Shown piece after piece: positions 18,068 to 22,038 of a stretch of DNA of 22,038 bases (its first letter is position 1; each line of letters starts with the position of its first letter). The notes under the pieces were generated by a model. That model was given only the letters and a program-made list of their open reading frames with translations. It made no database searches and was not told the origin of the DNA. The position numbers and the translations under genes are program-made. Source of the stretch: Carex sylvatica (taxonomy: Eukaryota > Streptophyta > Magnoliopsida > Poales > Cyperaceae); assembly GCA_964058845.1 (NCBI GenBank), contig CAXKVR010000293.1, positions 1-22,038 of the forward strand. The letters are read 5' to 3'.

Positions 18068-18116
18068 AGAGAGAGAGAGAGGAGAGTATCCTGTACTGCT
18101 ACTGCTACTGCTACTG
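18068..18116. repeat. (GA)n and (CTGCTA)n microsatellites in the FLZ leader
   Basis: GAGAGAGAGAGA-type sequence at about 18069-18086 is followed by TACTGCTACTGCTACTGCTA-type repeats at about 18095-18116. Such simple repeats are common around plant transcription starts. They lie in the likely 5' UTR or core promoter and could vary in length between individuals. Confidence 0.8.
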
Positions 18117-18274
18117 GCGCTCTCCGCAAGTTCAGTTCTAGCTCAGACTTATAGCTTCCTTCCTTTTTAGATTGAATCTATCTGAGTTCCTACTTCAGTC
18201 ACACTATCTCAAATCTCTCTGAAGAAGAAGAATCACTCAGTACCAACGAAACTAGAAGGAAAACGGAAGAATCG

Positions 18275-18496
18275 GTGAGTCTTCTCTCCGATTCAACCAT
18301 TCTTGATCTTTCCCCCAAACCATGGCATCAACAAGGGACTATTGTTTGCTATAGTACAATGTCTCCTTGATGATCTATACCCAGACCAGATCAGTCAAAT
18401 TCTTTCCATTAAATCTAACTATCTGTCATTGCTTGTATTATTAGTCTTGTTATCGCTACCTTATGCTCCATTATTTCTGAATTTTTGTTTGCACAG
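18275..18496 (+). other. Probable 5' UTR intron of the FLZ gene
   Basis: A strong donor (ATCG then GTGAGT) at 18275 and an acceptor (TTTGTTTGCACAG) ending at 18496 delimit 222 bp of T-rich sequence. Splicing places the start ATG 29 nt into the next exon. The evidence is consensus sites and composition only; a spliced transcript would confirm it. Confidence 0.65.
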
Positions 18497-18525
18497 AAAA
18501 AAGGAGGTGAGCCTCAGCCTTGGCA

Positions 18526-20456
18526 ATGCTGAGCAAACACAAAATGTCTGATTCTCCTTCATCAGATCTCTCATCTGATGGGTCGACGGTGCGCAAGACC
18601 AGGTCCAGCTCCATTTTTACCATCCCTCGTCTCTTTGTCGGGTTCTCTACCAAGGGTTTAATGGATCTCGACCCGACCCGTAGCCCCACTTCTCCTCTTG
18701 ATATTAAGTCACCGAAGTACTGTGACTATAACACAGCTGGTCTTGGTCTACTCAATTATCTCACTGATGAGGTAAAACCTGTTAACAAACTATTGGGTTC
18801 TCCTCTCAAGCTTAATAGTACAAAATCTCTACCCAAGAACTATGGCTTGTTGATTAAGGGTTCACCTAAATACAATTTAGGTAGCCAAGAAATGGTGATC
18901 AGACCTAATTTGTTGCACGATGAGTTTGGCAAAATGAGGTCCTGCTCGGCTGATTTGGGAGGATCGGGCTCGGATAAGCCTGATTTGGGACATCTCAAGT
19001 CAGGTTTAAATGAAAGCTTGTTGGGTCGGTCATTGCCGATATCCATACATTCTCTCTCAGCTAGAGAGATTGAGCAATCAGAGGATTACACTTGTATCAA
19101 ATCATATGGTCCAAATGCGAAGACCACACACATTTTTGGAGACTGTATTTTGGAACCGCATGTCATTGAATCACCTGATAATTTTTTAAACAATAAGGGT
19201 GAAACTAAAGGGATTGGATTTTCTCAATCGGAATCCAAAAATCCAATTGAGCCACCACTTTGTCCCGATATAGATTTTTTGAGTGCATGTTTTGCTTGCG
19301 AGAAGAGATTGGATGGAAAAGACGTCTACATTTACAGGCAAGCTCTGATATTGTTTTTTACATTCTTGCTTAAGATACTTGCTACCAAATACTATTGGGC
19401 AATGGAAAATATAAAGTAACGTGCAATGCAAAGCTACATGATTAACTTGCATAATACTAATTATCTTTCTTTAATTGGCTCCTCCTCTGACAACAGAGGT
19501 ATTAAACAATAACCCTATTAGTCCCTATTATACCCATACCTTACATTTAAGAAATTTCTTTTTGACCCTGTAAAAGTTGGCGAATATGCCAGATAGCCTT
19601 GTTAAATTCCATTATTTACTGTTACCCTGACACACCCTTTTCTTTTTTCTTCTGAAAACCATAAAAAAAGAATCCTATAACTCCCTCCTTTCCTCTGTTT
19701 GACATATAAATGCTTGAAAAATGAAAGTAATTTGCGAACTGCAGCCTAAGGCAGTTGGGTGGACAATTTTGGGGGTGCACAAGAAAACTTTACTTTTCTC
19801 TAATTAGGTGCCTGATTAAAGTACGTGCAATAGAATAGTCGTGTACTTAATCCAATAGCTATTTCTATTGCCGACTAATAGATTCCACCTAGAATATAAC
19901 AATGTATTATTTAGTCACAGTTCTAAACTAGTACTGTCTGTTGGTATTTTATAATGATAATGCTTTTTAGTCCCTAACCTTTAAATATAACTGCTCCGAA
20001 GGAATTGTTTCTGTACAGTTTTTAAATTTTAGTTTGCTTTGTTCTATGATTAAGTTGAAAGTTGGGTTCAAATCAAGAAAAAGACGCCGATATATTCTTG
20101 TGTCCATGTGCACTTTCATTTTTGGGGGAGGGGAGAGTAGGACAACTCATCCATTCTTTAAGAACAAAGAGGATAATGGAGATACTACTCATCCTTTGTA
20201 GGCTTATGCAAGGAAGATTTTTTCACATTTTGTAGGCTTTTCTATGCAAGTTTCCTAATTTCACTATGATTGCTTTTTTCACTTTCCTTTTCTTTTCTTT
20301 TTACATAGAGGGGAGAAGGCATTTTGTAGTGCGAGTTGCCGCGATGAAGAGATTTCAAGAGAAGAGGACAGTGAAAAGCATCATTCGGACTCGCCTTCGT
20401 CCTTCGACAGTACAGAGGATGACATATTCATGGCCGGTATGGTTGTGGCCACATAA
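18526..20456 (+). CDS. FLZ: FCS-like zinc finger (FLZ/DUF581) protein, two coding exons
   Basis: Exons 18526-19337 and 20309-20456 encode 319 residues. The N terminus is Ser-rich (about 8-30), followed by SIFTIPRLFVGFSTKGL (29-45) and RSPTSPLD (52-59), both typical of the longer FLZ proteins. A mid-region motif is LSAREIEQSEDYTCIKSYGP, then THIFGD. The FLZ domain is at about 250-286, with Cys255, Cys258, Cys277 and Cys281 (CFACEKRLDGKDVYIYR, then GEKAFCSASCR). The acidic tail ends DDIFMAGMVVAT. FLZ proteins are plant-specific adaptors that bind SnRK1 kinase subunits through this zinc finger and act in energy and stress signalling. The first ATG in frame is at 18526; no upstream ATG lies in the same frame. 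The reading frame is open and uninterrupted, so the gene is probably functional. The exact paralogue is not assigned. Confidence 0.95.
19338..20308 (+). other. GC-AG intron inside the FLZ zinc finger
   Basis: Exon 1 ends TTTACAG and the intron starts GCAAGCTC. It ends TTTTACATAG after a long pyrimidine tract and is 971 bp. Joining the exons gives a split Arg codon (AG/A) and restores the FLZ motif YIYR-GEKAFC exactly. Reading through adds 26 unrelated residues and stops at 19419, losing the second half of the zinc finger. GC in place of GT at the donor is a known minor class of U2 intron. Confidence 0.9.
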
Positions 20457-20690
20457 GATCCAATAATGAGTTAATAAGGCCTTAAAGCTAGAAATAATTT
20501 GACCATCCGTTAGGAAAAAAGAGCTGTTTATGTTTATGCTTATTAGCAGCCATGGATGGTCAATGTTGCTGGAATTTGAACTATATTATAGTTTTGATGT
20601 GGCCTTCTGTAGGAGGAGTTGGACTTTAGATAAACATTTAGACAAATGTTTATTTCTGTAATTTTGATCGGTATCGGTTTAGAGTAATTG
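20457..20690 (+). other. Probable 3' UTR of the FLZ gene
   Basis: AT-rich sequence follows the TAA at 20454-20456, with AATAAT near 20464 and TGTTTATTTCTGTAATTTTG near 20648-20667, which resemble plant far-upstream and near-upstream polyadenylation signals. The end point is a guess. Confidence 0.4.
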
Positions 20691-21478
20691 CGCATGCGCC
20701 CCTATTTTTCTTAATTGTTTCCGTTGTCATTGTTGATCAAATTTTCATGTTCAAAACAAGTCTTACAGTAGCCTTGAAAGTTGTACCGCCCCTGAGACAA
20801 CAAAATCTCACAGCATGGCTACAAAGATGAGAGAAAAACCTGTACCAGTACCGGCCCGAGACAGTAACATAAGTAATTACAATTTCGTACTTAATATCAG
20901 TAGCTTTCAGACCGTCCGTTTTGGGTTTCAGAACTGATGTCTACAAAAAAGTTATCCTCGCATTAATTGAAGTGTTCAGATATCGTCCTTCGAATAAAAT
21001 ACTTTTTGAGGAGATGCAGACTCATACAGTCATACAACAACCACAAAACTTGTAGTCCCAAACAAATTGAGATCAAGAAATATAAGAATATGGCACCATA
21101 AAGAACACGACCCAACATGACAGTTTAGTTTAGAAGGTGAAGGCCGCAAGTGGATGTAATTTGTATGGAAACAAGAGAAAGAAAGTCCATTGGAAAATCT
21201 TTGTTCTCCCGAGTTTTGGCCCAAATAGCGGTTGTATCCAGCCCGGAGAATTGAGATAAGCCTCATGTGGATTGTGGGCTGGGCGCATACACGACCCGTT
21301 ACCTTCGTCCGGATAGAGTTACTCACCATTTCTCGTGCTGATCTGGCGCTCTTTCAGTGGCAAGTGGCAACCATTCTCATGCTGACGTGGCATACCTTTT
21401 TGAGGCTTTCGGTTTCGTATATTTGTCAGTTATATAACGGGGAGTTGGGGACTGACCGACGAATCCATATCCTCTGAG
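20691..21478. other. Intergenic DNA downstream of FLZ
   Basis: No gene is recognised. Short open frames on both strands at 21030-21477 overlap one another and carry no known motif. Composition from about 21230 is more balanced than the usual AT-rich spacer. Confidence 0.45.
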
Positions 21479-21621
21479 GTAACATAATATTTCTGTTTGA
21501 ATTATGGCTGTCTGATCGGAATCCGTACCAATTTGGTGCGAGGTAGAACGTACGGAACCGTTTTAATAATCGTGCAGATTCTGATTGGATGGACCAGATC
21601 TAAACAGAAATATTATGTTAC
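21479..21621. mobile_element. Short element with perfect 20-bp inverted ends
   Basis: GTAACATAATATTTCTGTTT at 21479-21498 recurs as its exact complement at 21602-21621. The 103 bp between them are GC-richer and include TCCGTAC and GTACGGA as a smaller inverted pair. No target duplication is evident. A MITE is the simplest reading; a structured RNA or regulatory palindrome is possible. Confidence 0.55.
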
Positions 21622-22038
21622 TTTAGGACTCAGGTGATAGACTGATACGAATTACTGGCCGACTGGGTCTGGGATACGAATACGATGACACATTTGTTGG
21701 ATCAGGTTTGATTTGCATAAGTCGAAATAAATACATCCACAATCTTCTCTAGTTAGGCAAAAAAATAATATAATTTTGAGAATAGTTAACGTTATTTGTT
21801 TGAGGCAAAAAGAAAAAAAAAAAAAAAAAACTGAAAAAGTAGTTTCACTTTGTAGGTCGTCGGGTTATTGGTTCCTCTTGCGGCTATTTAGCCCGATTAA
21901 AGGGTAATTTAGTAAATTCAGCCTGCACAAGTTCTTGCCCTGAACCCTCGCCCTTGTTTCTTTGTTTCTCGTGGTCCTCTCCAGTGGCCAGGCTAACAAC
22001 CGTGTCCAATTCAAAACATCCAAATTTCGGAGACGGGT
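21622..22038. other. Window edge; possible promoter or leader of a further gene
   Basis: A poly(A) run of about 20 at 21811-21830 is followed by C/T-rich sequence with AACCCTCGCCC near 21942. The composition resembles a plant 5' leader, but no start codon with a convincing frame is visible before the window ends. Confidence 0.3.

Noticed and set aside
18303..18551. 82-codon frame at the FLZ 5' side
   Set aside because: It lies mostly in the probable 5' UTR intron and is out of frame with FLZ.
19338..19419. FLZ coding sequence continuing past exon 1
   Set aside because: The read-through has no FLZ similarity and removes two of the four zinc-binding cysteines; splicing to 20309 restores the domain.

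Overview
The window looks like nuclear DNA from a flowering plant, most likely a eudicot. It is AT-rich, carries plant-type transposable elements of several classes, and has one clear plant-specific gene with spliceosomal introns. No prokaryotic gene organisation, rRNA, tRNA or CRISPR array is visible.

Layout. Bases 1-1260 hold no gene, only a pyrimidine tract and a small GC-rich tandem repeat. Bases 1318-3651 are a Mutator-like (MULE-type) element with long terminal inverted repeats and a 9-bp target duplication (CTAACAAAG). Its interior holds two further foldback elements. Bases 3761-7183 are a dense array of hairpin (foldback) elements, each about 390-440 bp and separated by (TA)n or (CT)n(TA)n microsatellites. 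At least six elements, plus one inside the MULE, share a middle block in each arm but differ in their outer ends and inner stems. Bases 8087-11800 are a minus-strand Ty1/copia retrotransposon with two roughly 95% identical LTRs, a primer-binding site, degenerate gag, reverse transcriptase and RNase H, and no visible integrase. Bases 12236-13437 hold an orphan acidic terminal-exon-like ORF and a 5'-truncated LINE fragment, both on the minus strand. Bases 13660-17535 hold several small non-autonomous DNA elements: three Tourist-like MITEs, a hAT-type MITE with a perfect 8-bp duplication, and a 440-bp foldback element.

The only gene that looks intact is on the plus strand, at about 18060-20700. 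It encodes a 319-residue FCS-like zinc finger (FLZ, formerly DUF581) protein. Its coding sequence is split by a 971-bp intron inside the zinc finger. That intron appears to have a GC-AG rather than GT-AG boundary, and joining the exons restores the FLZ motif exactly. A second intron is likely in the 5' UTR. FLZ proteins are known as plant adaptors that bind the SnRK1 energy-sensing kinase.

Downstream, 21479-21621 carries a perfect 20-bp inverted repeat around 103 bp of unexplained sequence. The last 200 bases look like low-complexity promoter or leader sequence of a possible further gene. Most of the window is transposon debris. The most unusual features are the TA-punctuated hairpin array, with its apparently co-varying arms, and the GC-AG intron in the zinc finger.
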